Below, in pieces: positions 18,739 through 27,513 of a DNA stretch of 64,000 bases. Source of the DNA: Paeniglutamicibacter quisquiliarum (GTDB lineage Bacteria > Actinomycetota > Actinomycetes > Actinomycetales > Micrococcaceae). Made by a program: the position numbers and the translations under genes. The stretch lies in contig NZ_JAHRED010000012.1 of NCBI RefSeq assembly GCF_019084045.1, forward strand, positions 1 through 64,000. Direction: 5' to 3'. The notes beneath the pieces are model-generated. The model saw nothing but the letters and a program-made list of their open reading frames with translations, had not been told where the DNA came from and did no database searches. How positions within the stretch are numbered: position 1 is the first letter of the stretch; each line of letters starts with the position of its first letter.

Positions 18739-19848
18739 CTACCAGTGGGCGCGCCAGTACTGCGCCGCGAAGGGCACCTGCTCGCGCGGCACCCCCAGCT
18801 CGGCGGCGGCCACCGCGGGCCAGTTCGGGTTCTTCAGCGCCGCACGGCCGATCGACACCCCGTCCGCGGCGCCGGTGACCAGCACCTGCTCGGCCTGCGA
18901 GGGGTCGTTGACCATGCCCACCGCGCTCACGAAGGCCTGCGGGACGGCCTGCTTGACGGCCGTGGCCAGCGGCACCTGGAAGCCCGGTCCGCTCGGCCCG
19001 TGGTACTTGCCGATCCCGGCACTGGAGAGGTCGAAGGCGGTGACGCCCAGTGCGAAGGCCTCGGCGGCGAAGCGTGCGGTGTCCGCGATCCTCCACCCGC
19101 CCTCGACCCAGTCGTCCCCGGAGAGGCGGATGGCCAGCGGCTTGTGTGCCGGCCAGGCCGCACGCACCGCGGTGATCACCTCGCGCGCATACCGGGTGCG
19201 GTTCTCGTAGCTTCCCCCGTATCCATCCGTGCGGTCGTTGGCCAGCGGGGAGAGGAACTGGTGGATCAGGTAGCCGTGGGCGGCGTGGATCTGGATGACG
19301 TCAAACCCCGCGGCGTCGGCACGACGTGCGGCATCGGCCCAGTCCGCGATCGAGGCGGCGATCTGCCCGTCGGTCATGGCGAGCGGGGAGTCGAGCCCAA
19401 AGACCTCGGTCTCCGAGGGGCCGATGGTTTCCCAGCCGCCATCGGGCCCGCCGAGGCTGCCGACCTGTCCGGCGGCCGTCGGCTCCGGCAGCCAGGCATG
19501 GGTCGAGGCCTTGGCCCCGGCGTGGGCCAGCTGGATGCCGGCCGCCGCGCCCTGGGAGTGGATGAACTCGACGATCGGTGCCCACGCCTGTGCCTGGGCG
19601 TCGTTCCAGATGCCTGCGTCCCTGTCGCTGATGCGGCCCTGGGCGGTGACGGCGGCCGCCTCGGTGAAGACCAGCCCGAAGCCTCCCGCGGCGCGGGCGC
19701 CCAGATGGGCCAGGTGCCAGGCGTGGGGGACGCCGTCGAGATTGGTGACGGAGTACTGGCACATGGGTGCCAGCACGGTGCGGTTCCGGAGCGTCAGGCC
19801 CGGGCCCTCGGGGGCGGCAAGTCGGACCGGCGTGAAGAGTTTGCTCAT
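18739..19848 (-). CDS. NADH:flavin oxidoreductase, Old Yellow Enzyme (YqjM type)
   Basis: 369-residue FMN ene-reductase. Visible are the FMN/active-site segments LTLRNRTVLAPMCQYS (the Cys is the redox-tuning residue of the YqjM class), AGIQLAHAGAKAST, the substrate-binding HAAHGYLIHQFLSP (His-x-x-His) and phosphate-binding GAADGVSIGRAAL. The class reduces activated C=C bonds with NADPH; the physiological substrate is often an electrophile. Start placed at MSKLFTPVRL, the family N-terminus. It follows the RHH/VOC pair by 29 bases on the same strand, so the three probably form one operon. Confidence 0.92.
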   Translation of the reverse strand: MSKLFTPVRLAAPEGPGLTLRNRTVLAPMCQYSVTNLDGVPHAWHLAHLGARAAGGFGLVFTEAAAVTAQGRISDRDAGIWNDAQAQAWAPIVEFIHSQGAAAGIQLAHAGAKASTHAWLPEPTAAGQVGSLGGPDGGWETIGPSETEVFGLDSPLAMTDGQIAASIADWADAARRADAAGFDVIQIHAAHGYLIHQFLSPLANDRTDGYGGSYENRTRYAREVITAVRAAWPAHKPLAIRLSGDDWVEGGWRIADTARFAAEAFALGVTAFDLSSAGIGKYHGPSGPGFQVPLATAVKQAVPQAFVSAVGMVNDPSQAEQVLVTGAADGVSIGRAALKNPNWPAVAAAELGVPREQVPFAAQYWRAHW

Positions 19849-19877
19849 GCCCGGTGGCAACCGGTGCCGCGCCCGGG

Positions 19878-20588
19878 CTATTCCCGCGGCGCCCTGCCGT
19901 CCGCATGGTGGCGGCGTTCGGCAATCGTCAGGTCCCCGCCATCGGGGTGCCGCACCAGCAGCATCCGGCCGTGCGGCCCCGCGGCGAAACGCGCCTGGTG
20001 CCCGCCGGCCGCCAACCTCGAGGCAAGTTCCCCGGCCTCGCCCCCGATGCCAAGTTCCAGTCCGACCCCGGCGGCATCCGCGGCACGCAGATCCACGAAC
20101 CCGCCGTGCTTGGCCCGGAAATGCGCGCCGGCCCCGCCGGAGCCGCCGGGGGATTGGATCGCGCCAATGTTCCGCAGCGTTTGCGCGGAGCCCGGCACGT
20201 CCGGGGTGTGCCACACCGCCAGCACGCCGAACGAGCCCGGGGCCGCGGGCCCCGAGCCGGCGGTGAGCCGGGCGTCCACCGGGGTGGCGGTGAACGCCAG
20301 CCCGTCGGGCGCGGCGAGGTGGCCGACGGGCCCGTGTGCCGCATCGCGAACCAATACCCCGGTGCCGTCGCTGCGGGTCCACTGCGCGAACCTTTCCAGG
20401 TCGCGCACCTCGAAACCCAGCTCGATGGCGAAGGAGGTCGCGGTACGGAGGAGAACGCGTCCGGAGCCAGCGGCAAAGCACCGTTCCCCGGAGGGCTCGT
20501 GCGGCAATTCGGCAAGTCCGAGGGCCAGCAACAGCTCGGCCCAGGCAGCGGCGTGCCCGGTTTTCACCACGGGCCGCACGCGCAACAT
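19878..20588 (-). CDS. VOC (glyoxalase/bleomycin-resistance-like) superfamily protein
   Basis: 236 residues made of two beta-alpha-beta-beta-beta modules (about 1-110 and 125-225), the VOC pattern. The first module has LRVRPVVKTGHAAAWAELLLALG and the second AKHGGFVDLRAADAAG with GLELGIGGEAGELASRL. Metal-ligand His/Glu residues cannot be assigned with confidence. Its ATG overlaps the stop of the small RHH gene upstream (TGATG), implying translational coupling. Function unknown; a binding or detoxification role alongside the downstream ene-reductase is possible. Confidence 0.65.
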   Translation of the reverse strand: MLRVRPVVKTGHAAAWAELLLALGLAELPHEPSGERCFAAGSGRVLLRTATSFAIELGFEVRDLERFAQWTRSDGTGVLVRDAAHGPVGHLAAPDGLAFTATPVDARLTAGSGPAAPGSFGVLAVWHTPDVPGSAQTLRNIGAIQSPGGSGGAGAHFRAKHGGFVDLRAADAAGVGLELGIGGEAGELASRLAAGGHQARFAAGPHGRMLLVRHPDGGDLTIAERRHHADGRAPRE

Positions 20589-20746
20589 CAGTGTCGCTCC
20601 AGGTACTCGGCAAGGGCCTTTTCCACGAAGGCGGAAAGGCTGCTGCCGTCATCGACGGCGGCGTGCTTCACGCGGCGCACCAGCGGCGCCGGAAGGTAGA
20701 CGTTGAATTGGATCTTGTCGCTGTGTTCGTCCCTGTTCGCTGCCAT
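20588..20746 (-). CDS. Small ribbon-helix-helix (CopG/Arc-like) protein
   Basis: 52 residues: a short polar start, one beta strand ([20 protein letters not shown]) and a second helix ([15 protein letters not shown]), the RHH pattern in which the strand contacts DNA as a dimer. RHH proteins of this size are usually antitoxins or repressors of their own operon. Here the translationally coupled partner is a VOC protein, not a recognisable toxin. Start ATG at 20746; no strong RBS. Confidence 0.7.
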   Translation of the reverse strand: MAANRDEHSDKIQFNVYLPAPLVRRVKHAAVDDGSSLSAFVEKALAEYLERH

Positions 20747-20827
20747 GCAACGGATGCTAGCAATATAGCCGCCGCTGCCACAAGGCCACGGCTGGTAGCC
20801 CCCGGCGGCCGGTGGAATGATGGGTCC

Positions 20828-21400
20828 ATGGCGATCCCCCTGGAGGAACTGTTGGTGCCCGATGCCGCCGCGTGGCGCGCCTGGCTGCAGGAGCACCACG
20901 CCAGCCATCCGGGCGTGAACCTGGTGCTGCACAAGAAAGGCGGAACCACCACAAGCCTGACCTACGCGCAGGCGCTGGACGAGGCCCTGTGCTTCGGCTG
21001 GATCGACGGCCAGCGCAACGCGCGCGACGAGCACAGCTTCACCAACAGATTCACCCCGCGCACCGCGCGCAGCAAGTGGTCCGCCAGGAACGTGGAACAC
21101 GTCCAGCGGCTGGAGGCCGTCGGCCTGATTCAGCCGGCGGGGGCCGCCGCGGTTCAGGCGGCCAAAGCCGACGGGAGGTGGGACGAAGCCTATGCGGGGC
21201 AGGCATCGGCGCAGCTTCCCGCCGATTTCCTCGAGGCGGTTTCCCGATTTCCGCGGGCGCAAGAAACGCTGGCAGCCCTCGGCGCCAGCGAGCGATTCGC
21301 CATCTACTACCGGTTGCACACCGTCAGGGGGGATGAGACCCGACGGAGGAAGATCGCCGACTACGTGGCCCGGCTCGATGCCGGGCAAGGGATCTTCTAG
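20828..21400 (+). CDS. YdeI/OmpD-associated family protein
   Basis: 190 residues. Segment [20 protein letters not shown] followed by [14 protein letters not shown] is the hallmark of the bacteriocin-protection/YdeI family, and the C-terminal basic [12 protein letters not shown]-like tail ([18 protein letters not shown]) also fits. The family is widespread and functionally poorly defined. Monocistronic; its stop overlaps the stop of the converging amidotransferase-like gene. Confidence 0.85.
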   Translation: MAIPLEELLVPDAAAWRAWLQEHHASHPGVNLVLHKKGGTTTSLTYAQALDEALCFGWIDGQRNARDEHSFTNRFTPRTARSKWSARNVEHVQRLEAVGLIQPAGAAAVQAAKADGRWDEAYAGQASAQLPADFLEAVSRFPRAQETLAALGASERFAIYYRLHTVRGDETRRRKIADYVARLDAGQGIF

Positions 21401-22143
21401 CTTTCGGCCCCATAGCGCCGCACGAAGTTGCGCAGGATCAGTGCCGGCCACTCCACGAGGGCGGCCAGCGCCTCGTCGTGCAGCCGCTGGGCGTCCTGCG
21501 GGGGAAAATAGCCCGCATCGCGGTAGATCATGATGCGCTGGGCCAGCCCGGCGGGGTCCAGCTCGGGATGGAACTGGGTGGCATAGAGATTCGTCTTGAC
21601 CCTGAACATCTGCACGGGACAGGCAGCCGAATCGGCCAGCAACACCGCCGCTGCCGGCAGCTCGGAGACGGCCTCCTTGTGCCCCACGAAGGCATCGAAT
21701 TCAGCGGGGAGCCCGGCCAGCAGCGGATCTCGGCGACCCTGGCCGGTGAGCCTGATGCGCGAGGTGCCCACCGGTTCGCCGAAGCGCGTATCGATCCTCC
21801 CTCCCTGGTGGATGCCGAGGGTGCCCACGCCGTAGCAGGCACCCAGGAAGGGAAAGTCCTCGGCCACCAGCACGTCGAGCAGCCTGGACAAGTCGGCCTC
21901 GCACCTTTGCTGCGTCGCTGACTTCGTGGACGGATGGTCCGAGGCGTTGAAGGGGCTGCCTCCCAGGATGATGCCCGGGCAGTCGTCCAGGCCCAGGGCG
22001 CCAAGGGGTCCCAACGGCTCGCGGTCCAGCCGGATGACGCGCAGCGCATCGGGTGCCAATCCGCTCGCGTCCAGGACACCGCGCACCTCGTCGGACGCCG
22101 CGAGGTCGTGTTCCCGCGTGGAAACCAGGATGAAGCGGCCCAT
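21397..22143 (-). CDS. Class I glutamine amidotransferase-like protein
   Basis: 248 residues of the GATase1 fold, similar to GMP-synthase amidotransferase-like proteins. The nucleophile elbow reads [16 protein letters not shown] with Cys near residue 102. The catalytic His is in [10 protein letters not shown] (~190), followed by the expected acidic residue. A stand-alone domain like this can hydrolyse gamma-glutamyl compounds or act on an unknown partner. Convergent with the YdeI-like gene; nearest upstream gene is on the other strand. Confidence 0.85.
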   Translation of the reverse strand: MGRFILVSTREHDLAASDEVRGVLDASGLAPDALRVIRLDREPLGPLGALGLDDCPGIILGGSPFNASDHPSTKSATQQRCEADLSRLLDVLVAEDFPFLGACYGVGTLGIHQGGRIDTRFGEPVGTSRIRLTGQGRRDPLLAGLPAEFDAFVGHKEAVSELPAAAVLLADSAACPVQMFRVKTNLYATQFHPELDPAGLAQRIMIYRDAGYFPPQDAQRLHDEALAALVEWPALILRNFVRRYGAES

Positions 22144-22227
22144 GGCTGCAGTCTACGTCCAGCGGACCCGCGCGCAAGATGCGGCACCCCCTTCTGTCCG
22201 GGGCCATCCCGGTCTAGTCTGTAGTGA

Positions 22228-22243
22228 GTTAATGGCCACTAAC
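22228..22243. promoter_or_regulatory. Near-perfect palindrome upstream of the SDR gene
   Basis: GTTAATGGCCACTAAC is self-complementary except at one pair (A/G versus T/C at positions 5 and 12). It lies 20 bases upstream of the SDR start. It has TetR-operator-like length; no regulator gene is adjacent, so the binding factor is probably encoded elsewhere. Confidence 0.5.
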
Positions 22244-22263
22244 CCAATGAAGGGAAGCGCACC

Positions 22264-23043
22264 ATGCTCATCACCGACTCAGTCGCCCTGGTCACCGGGG
22301 GAGCCTCCGGTCTCGGGGCCGCCACCGCCCGGGTCCTGTACAACGCCGGCGCCCACGTGGTGCTCGTTGACCTGCCCTCGGCTCAGGGGGATGCGGCCGC
22401 CGCGGCGCTGGGGGAGCGGGCCAGGTTCGCCGCGGCCGACGTCACCGACGAGGACCAGGTCAAGGCCGCCATCGCGGTGGCAGCGGACCTCGGCCCCCTG
22501 CGCATCGTGGTCAACTGCGCCGGGGTCGCCACCCCGGGCAAGGTGCTGGGGCGCGAGGGGGTGCTGCCGCTGGCACAGTTTGAAAAGGTCATCGCCGTCA
22601 ACCTCACCGGAACCTTCAACGTGGTCCGCCTGGCCGCCGAGGCCATGGCGGGAACCGACCCGGTCATCGACCCCGCCACCGGAACCTCCGAGCGCGGGGT
22701 CATTATCAACACCGCTTCCGTCGCGGCCTTTGACGGGCAGATCGGCCAGCCGGCCTACTCTGCCTCGAAGGGCGCGGTGGCCGCCATGACGCTGCCGCTG
22801 GCCCGCGAACTTGCCCGCCACTACATCAGGGTCATGACCATCGCCCCGGGGATCTTCGAGACCCCGATGATGGCCTCGCTCTCGGCCGAGGCGCAGGCCT
22901 CCCTGGGTGCCCAGGTCCCGCACCCGGCGCGACTGGGCAAGCCGGCCGAGTACGCCGCCCTGGTGGAGCACATCGTGGCGAACCAGATGCTCAATGGCGA
23001 GACCATCCGCCTTGACGGCGCCATCCGCATGGGGCCGAAGTAG
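22264..23043 (+). CDS. Short-chain dehydrogenase (3-hydroxyacyl-CoA dehydrogenase type II-like)
   Basis: 259 residues of the classical SDR fold. The NAD-binding motif is [11 protein letters not shown] (~10), the adenine-pocket DL in VLVDLPSA selects NAD, NCAG is in the middle, the active-site Ser is in IINTASVAA and the catalytic pair YSASKGA (~163). The extra loop with [22 protein letters not shown] is typical of the HSD17B10/FadB2x group that oxidises 3-hydroxyacyl-CoA in fatty-acid or branched-chain amino-acid breakdown. The RBS GAAGGGAAG precedes the ATG. Single-gene unit, probably controlled through the palindrome at 22228. Confidence 0.87.
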   Translation: MLITDSVALVTGGASGLGAATARVLYNAGAHVVLVDLPSAQGDAAAAALGERARFAAADVTDEDQVKAAIAVAADLGPLRIVVNCAGVATPGKVLGREGVLPLAQFEKVIAVNLTGTFNVVRLAAEAMAGTDPVIDPATGTSERGVIINTASVAAFDGQIGQPAYSASKGAVAAMTLPLARELARHYIRVMTIAPGIFETPMMASLSAEAQASLGAQVPHPARLGKPAEYAALVEHIVANQMLNGETIRLDGAIRMGPK

Positions 23044-23064
23044 CCGCTCGGCGCGGCCATGTGA

Positions 23065-23841
23065 CTAGTGGGGCGCCAACTCCCCGGCGCGCACCGCCAC
23101 CTCGAGCCGGTTGCCCGGCACCGGGGCGGGACATACCGCATGGGGTGAGAACGCCATCGGGTAGTTCAGCGTGCGGTTGAAGTCAATGACGACGTCCGCG
23201 CCGGGGCCGGGCGTAGTGACCGTGACAAAGCGCCAGGGTGCGGTCTGCACCCCGTTGGTGGCGTCCCGGAACGCGATGGTCAGTGAACCGTCCGCATTCT
23301 GCGAGGCGCCCAGGGTCGCGCGGCGTCCGCCCAGCTCGAAGTCGACCTGGCCGACCAGTTCCGCCTTGAGCTTTGTGTCGGGGCGGTAGCTGTCGACCGG
23401 GACGACCCTCGGGGCGTGGAACGCGGTGAAGTGCCCGGGAACGACGAAGGCCGGGTCGTAATCGAAGAGCGGGACGCCGGTGAAGGCCTTCAGCCGGGGA
23501 TGGGTGCGTTCCCGGGTGCGGATCATGTATCTGCCCCCGCGCACGCCCAGTTCAACCAGGGTGTCGCCGTGGCGGACAAAGTGCATCGATTCGTCCTCGT
23601 GAAGGGACTTGGACAGGGTGCCGACGACCGGGTCGCCATCCGGAGTGGTCACCGAATCGGCCGCCTCAAAGCTTGCCTTCGCGGTGGTTCCATCGGCGCT
23701 CCAGCGGCCGGGAACCAGGTCCAGCGGCCCGGGTTCCTCCGGAAGCCACTGGTAGCTGCTCAGCGACAGCCACCCAAAGGGGACGGCCAGGCCTTCATCG
23801 CGCATGCGGCGCCACTGCGTGAATTCTTGGGGTGCACTCAT
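23065..23841 (-). CDS. DUF1684 family protein
   Basis: 258 residues with the DUF1684 N-terminus (W-R-x-x-R-D-E-G then FGWLSLSSYQWL) and central YDPAFVVPGHFTAF followed by the C-terminal LDFNRTLNYPMAFSPHAVC-like stretch (IDFNRTLNYPMAFSPHAVCP). The family is broadly distributed in Actinobacteria; its conserved Asn/Cys-bearing C-terminal motif suggests a catalytic or binding site, but no reaction is established. Soluble, no signal peptide. Confidence 0.85.
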   Translation of the reverse strand: MSAPQEFTQWRRMRDEGLAVPFGWLSLSSYQWLPEEPGPLDLVPGRWSADGTTAKASFEAADSVTTPDGDPVVGTLSKSLHEDESMHFVRHGDTLVELGVRGGRYMIRTRERTHPRLKAFTGVPLFDYDPAFVVPGHFTAFHAPRVVPVDSYRPDTKLKAELVGQVDFELGGRRATLGASQNADGSLTIAFRDATNGVQTAPWRFVTVTTPGPGADVVIDFNRTLNYPMAFSPHAVCPAPVPGNRLEVAVRAGELAPH

Positions 23842-23940
23842 GGATTACAGTGTGCCACTTTCGTGCACGGCCGGGTTCCTGCCGCCATGATGGCCGAGGC
23901 GGCGGTACCGGGCGCACGGGAACGCACTAGGCTTGTTTCC

Positions 23941-24246
23941 ATGCCTTCCTATCGAGCCCAGTTGAATATCATGGGGCTTCGGCCCGGGCATGCCCCCGAG
24001 GCAGTCATGGACTCCGCCGTGGCAGCGCTGGCCGCGGGCCACCACGTGGATGCGAACCAGCTCGACGTCGTGGCGGGGGTTCCGCGGATCACGGTGCGCT
24101 ACACCGTGGAGGAAGACGGGAACCCGGATGCGCGCGCCATAGCCTCGGCGGCGGCCATGCGTGCGGCGGTGGAAAAGGTCGGGGTGACCGAAAAGCTGGT
24201 GGTGCTGCGCCGCACCCGCGGACGCTGGATCACGCTGCGCCGCTGA
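23941..24246 (+). CDS. Conserved hypothetical protein, 101 aa
   Basis: Short soluble alpha/beta protein starting MPSYRAQLNIMGLRPGHAPE. It contains an N-terminal strand, helix AVMDSAVAALAAGHHVDAN, two further strands (RITVRYTVEED) and a long helix, then a basic C-terminus (RRTRGRWITLRR). The beta-alpha-beta-beta-alpha order would suit a ferredoxin-like fold. No known family recognised. Codon use matches neighbours and the ATG is chosen as the first that begins this compact fold. It converges on the large membrane protein gene. Confidence 0.6.
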   Translation: MPSYRAQLNIMGLRPGHAPEAVMDSAVAALAAGHHVDANQLDVVAGVPRITVRYTVEEDGNPDARAIASAAAMRAAVEKVGVTEKLVVLRRTRGRWITLRR

Positions 24247-24263
24247 ACACGCGGCCGGCAGGT

Positions 24264-26210
24264 CTAGGCGAAGTCCGTCGACTTGCCCCGCGCGGCGCGG
24301 TGCTCGGCGTGGTGGATCTGGTAGCGACGGTTCTCGGTGGCCAGCAAAACCACGAATGCGGCCATGCCCGCCAGGATGGCAATCCAAATGGAATTGTTGG
24401 TTCCCAGCACCCGCGGCACGAGTAGCCAGAACATGCCCCAGCCAAATCCGATGGCCATGATGATGCGTCCGCGTTCGGTCATGGACAGGCTTGCGGCGGC
24501 ATAGCCCAGGGCCGGAACCAGCAGTGTGGCGATCCAAATGCCCGCCCCGCCGGCACCCCAGGACGCCAGCATGTTCATGAACGTTGAAGCCAGCACGACC
24601 ATGCTGAAGCCGGTCATCAGGCTGACCGGCGCGTCGGTCAGCATCCGTTCACGCGCGGTGCGGGCGGTCTTGAGGTTCAACGCGCGCACGGCGGTGTACA
24701 GGAACCAGCAGCTGGCCGCGGCGAAGCCGAACGCGGGGAACAGCCAATCGTTCACGGCGCTGAGCATCCACAGCACATTGGCCGTGCAGGCAAGCGCGAA
24801 CCGATGGCCGACGGCGCGCTGGCGCACCGCGGAGCGTTGCGAGGGCGCCCACGAGTAGGCGGCTCCCAGCAACGCCCAGATGAAGATGACGGGCCAGAGC
24901 AGGTGCGCGGTGGGGGCAAGGGACAGCAGTGAATGGTTGGAACCGAGCGATTCGACCGCGCCGGACGACAATGTCTGCAGGCTGGCCAGGGACACGGCCG
25001 CCGCGGCCAGGGCGGCACCGCTGCCGAGTATCCGGCGGCGCAGGTCGGCCGGTTCCTCGGCGGGGTTGGGGCCGGTTTCGGGCAGGACGTAGGGGGCCTC
25101 GTAGACCGGTTCCTCGGCCGCTGCCTGTTGATGGTCTATGGCGGCCTTGGCGCTTGCCACCAGTGCGGCCAACTCCTCCGGATCCATCGGCGGGGCCGGG
25201 GAGGAGGCCACCGGGGTCCCGGTGCCTGCAGCCACGATATCCCCGCCGGGGGCGTCGTAGCCGGCCGTCACCACGTCGTCCGCCGGACCCGAAAGCAGGT
25301 TCCCGGCGTGCAACTCGGGTGCGTCATCCACCGGGGCTTCAGCCGGGGATGGTGCCAGGGCACGCAGCCTCGCCTCTTCGGCGGCCGCGGCACGGGCATC
25401 GGCCTGCGCCTGCGCGGCCAACCGTGCTTCCTCCGCCTGCCGGGCGGCCGCATCCAGCTGGGCCTGGTGGGCCAGGCGTGCGGCTTCGCGCTTGGCGGCT
25501 TCCGCCTTTGCCTCGGCCCGGGCGACCTCGAGCAACCGTTCCTGTTCCTTGAGCTCGGCGGCCCTGGCGCGCTCGATGCGCAACCGGTGCCAACGTTTCT
25601 TGATGGTTGAGGGGGCTGCGTAGATCCTGTCGCCCAGGCGTTCCAGATTGGGCTCGGGCAGGGAATCAAGCCAGTTGTTGAGTCCGGCGAAACCGCCGGA
25701 CACCGCCTTGGGGCCCGGGCCCGTCGCATCCGGCGCCGCGGAGGTTTTCTTGTCCGTCAGGTGGCGCAGCGGGGATTTGCCCGATGGCGTGTCCTCGGGA
25801 CTCTTGAGCACTTCGTCCACGTTGTGGGCTTCGGGGACGGGGTGGTGCGGCACGGGGTGGGCTATGCGCTGAGAGAGCCGTTCCTTGACCTCGACAGGCG
25901 CGGCTGCCCCGGGATCCAGGACCAGGTCGGTGGTGCGGGCAGAGGGGGAGGCGGCGTTGTCCGCAATGCCATTCCCCTGCGGCTGGTTCGTGGTTTCCGG
26001 ATCGGATTTTTCTGCCTCGGGCGCCTTCGACGATTCGGCCGTTTCAGCTGTCTTGGGTGCCTGCGCGCGATCGGCCTTGGCTGCCTGGGATGTTGCCGGC
26101 GCGGGGGCCTTGGCCTTCTCGGTCGTTGCCGGTTCGTCCTTGTTGGCGGACGTTGCCGGGTCCTGCGATTTGTTTGACGCGGCGGAGGTTCTGGTATCGG
26201 AATTGTTCAT
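24264..26210 (-). CDS. Large membrane protein with disordered N-terminus, coiled coil and TspO-like TM region
   Basis: 648 residues in three parts. Residues 1-220 are Ala/Pro/Glu/Lys-rich and low complexity, presumably disordered and cytoplasmic. Residues ~250-345 form an uninterrupted Ala/Glu/Arg-rich helix (KREAARLAHQAQLDAAARQA and neighbouring segments), predicted coiled coil. The C-terminal ~230 residues hold seven or so TM helices with Trp-rich segments (LLWPVIFIWALLGAAYSWAP, CTANVLWMLSAVNDWLFPAF) that resemble the TspO/MBR tryptophan-rich sensory fold. The ATG at 26210 is chosen from three nearby in-frame ATGs because AAGGAG lies 6 bases upstream. Function unknown. Confidence 0.65.
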   Translation of the reverse strand: MNNSDTRTSAASNKSQDPATSANKDEPATTEKAKAPAPATSQAAKADRAQAPKTAETAESSKAPEAEKSDPETTNQPQGNGIADNAASPSARTTDLVLDPGAAAPVEVKERLSQRIAHPVPHHPVPEAHNVDEVLKSPEDTPSGKSPLRHLTDKKTSAAPDATGPGPKAVSGGFAGLNNWLDSLPEPNLERLGDRIYAAPSTIKKRWHRLRIERARAAELKEQERLLEVARAEAKAEAAKREAARLAHQAQLDAAARQAEEARLAAQAQADARAAAAEEARLRALAPSPAEAPVDDAPELHAGNLLSGPADDVVTAGYDAPGGDIVAAGTGTPVASSPAPPMDPEELAALVASAKAAIDHQQAAAEEPVYEAPYVLPETGPNPAEEPADLRRRILGSGAALAAAAVSLASLQTLSSGAVESLGSNHSLLSLAPTAHLLWPVIFIWALLGAAYSWAPSQRSAVRQRAVGHRFALACTANVLWMLSAVNDWLFPAFGFAAASCWFLYTAVRALNLKTARTARERMLTDAPVSLMTGFSMVVLASTFMNMLASWGAGGAGIWIATLLVPALGYAAASLSMTERGRIIMAIGFGWGMFWLLVPRVLGTNNSIWIAILAGMAAFVVLLATENRRYQIHHAEHRAARGKSTDFA

Positions 26211-26334
26211 CTTCATCTCCTTCATCGCCGCGATGCACTTGGCGCACCGGTTTATCGGATGGCTACCAGCGTACCGAACAACCCGGAGGCGATGCCCGAT
26301 TCCCACGCCTCGAGGCAAGACCTGCGAGGGTGAG

Positions 26335-27459
26335 CTACGCCATGGCGGCGGACGGTTCGTGTGCGATTGCTGCCCGGGCGGGGGACTCGGAGAGTTCCAG
26401 CCCCGAGGAATAGCCCACCGGTTTCCCGGAGAGCGGATCGATGAAGGAAATGCTGCGGGCCAGCAGCTGCAGCGGGCGGGCGTAGTCATCCGCCGCCAGA
26501 TCCAGCAGCGTCGGGTAGAACGGGTCATTGAGGATCCCCAGGCCCAGGGCCGCTAGGTGCACGCGCAACTGGTGCGTCTTGCCCGAGTGCGGGCTCAGCC
26601 GGAACTTGGCCACCGGCACCCCCGCAAAGTGCCCGGCCGAGGTGCCGGTGCCCAGCAGCTCGATCAGGGATTCCGCGTTCGGTTCCCCCTCCTCGACCAG
26701 CGAGCGCAGCTGCCCCTTGATCTTGCTCATCCGATTGCGGTAAACCAGCGGTTGATGCCCCAGGGCCTCGAGGCGGTCGCGCAGCTCGGCGTCGGTGAGC
26801 AGGTGGTTGCCGGGTCCGGGCAATCCGTCGAAGGCGTTGCCGCTGCGTTCCTCGGCGCTGCCGCCCAGTCCGCCGGTGCCCAACACCTCGCCGGCCGGGC
26901 GGCCGGCCACCGGAACGAGCGCTGAAACGGCCTCGTAGGTCTTGGAGATCTCGCGGCGCTCGAAGAGCGTCTGGTAGGCGCCGCGGGTCTCCGGGTTGGT
27001 GGAGAAGAGCAGGATGCCCGCCGTTGCCCGGTCCAGCCGGTGCATGGGGATCAGCTCCGGGTTTCCCACGCGGTTGCGCAGCCGCACCAGCGCGGACTCC
27101 TGGATGAAGCGCCCGCCGGGGGTGGTGGGCAGGAAATGCGGCTTGTCGATGACCAGCAGGTTGTCGTCGTGGTGCAGGATCGTCTCGGTGAACGGGATCG
27201 GTTCCTCGGCCGGCAGGTTCCGGTAATACCAAATGAATTCGTGGGTCCCCAGCGGCGTGTGTTCATCCAGCGGGCTCCCGTCGAGGCCGACGACCTCGCC
27301 GCGCTCGAAGCGGCGGGTGATGCCGGCCGCGTCGACGTGCCCGAAGCGGTGCAGCATGTACTCGCACACCGTGGTCCACTGGCCGGTGGAGGGCACGCGC
27401 AGACGGGTCGCATTGACGCCGTTGCGCACGGGAAGGGGGGAAGTCATGGCCATGCACAC
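26335..27459 (-). CDS. RluA-family pseudouridine synthase
   Basis: 374 residues. The catalytic motif is HRLDRATAGILLF (~138) with the essential Asp, flanked by the N-terminal PHFLPTTPGGRFIQ and the C-terminal GKTHQLRVHLAALGLGILND element, both characteristic of RluA/RluD-type enzymes that isomerise uridine in rRNA or tRNA. No S4 domain is obvious. Target RNA cannot be deduced. Three Met codons lie at the start (27459, 27453, 27447) with no clear RBS, so the exact start is uncertain. Confidence 0.88.
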   Translation of the reverse strand: MCMAMTSPLPVRNGVNATRLRVPSTGQWTTVCEYMLHRFGHVDAAGITRRFERGEVVGLDGSPLDEHTPLGTHEFIWYYRNLPAEEPIPFTETILHHDDNLLVIDKPHFLPTTPGGRFIQESALVRLRNRVGNPELIPMHRLDRATAGILLFSTNPETRGAYQTLFERREISKTYEAVSALVPVAGRPAGEVLGTGGLGGSAEERSGNAFDGLPGPGNHLLTDAELRDRLEALGHQPLVYRNRMSKIKGQLRSLVEEGEPNAESLIELLGTGTSAGHFAGVPVAKFRLSPHSGKTHQLRVHLAALGLGILNDPFYPTLLDLAADDYARPLQLLARSISFIDPLSGKPVGYSSGLELSESPARAAIAHEPSAAMA

Positions 27460-27513
27460 CAGTCTGTCATGTGCGCCGGGCCCGCCCGGACGGCTGCCGT
27501 GCCGTCCGGGACG

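Noticed and set aside
18739-20652. 637-residue continuous minus-strand frame joining ene-reductase with upstream sequence
   Set aside because: The N-terminal 268 residues are out of frame with the VOC and RHH genes on the same strand; the family start MSKLFTPVRL and normal length support a 369-residue enzyme.
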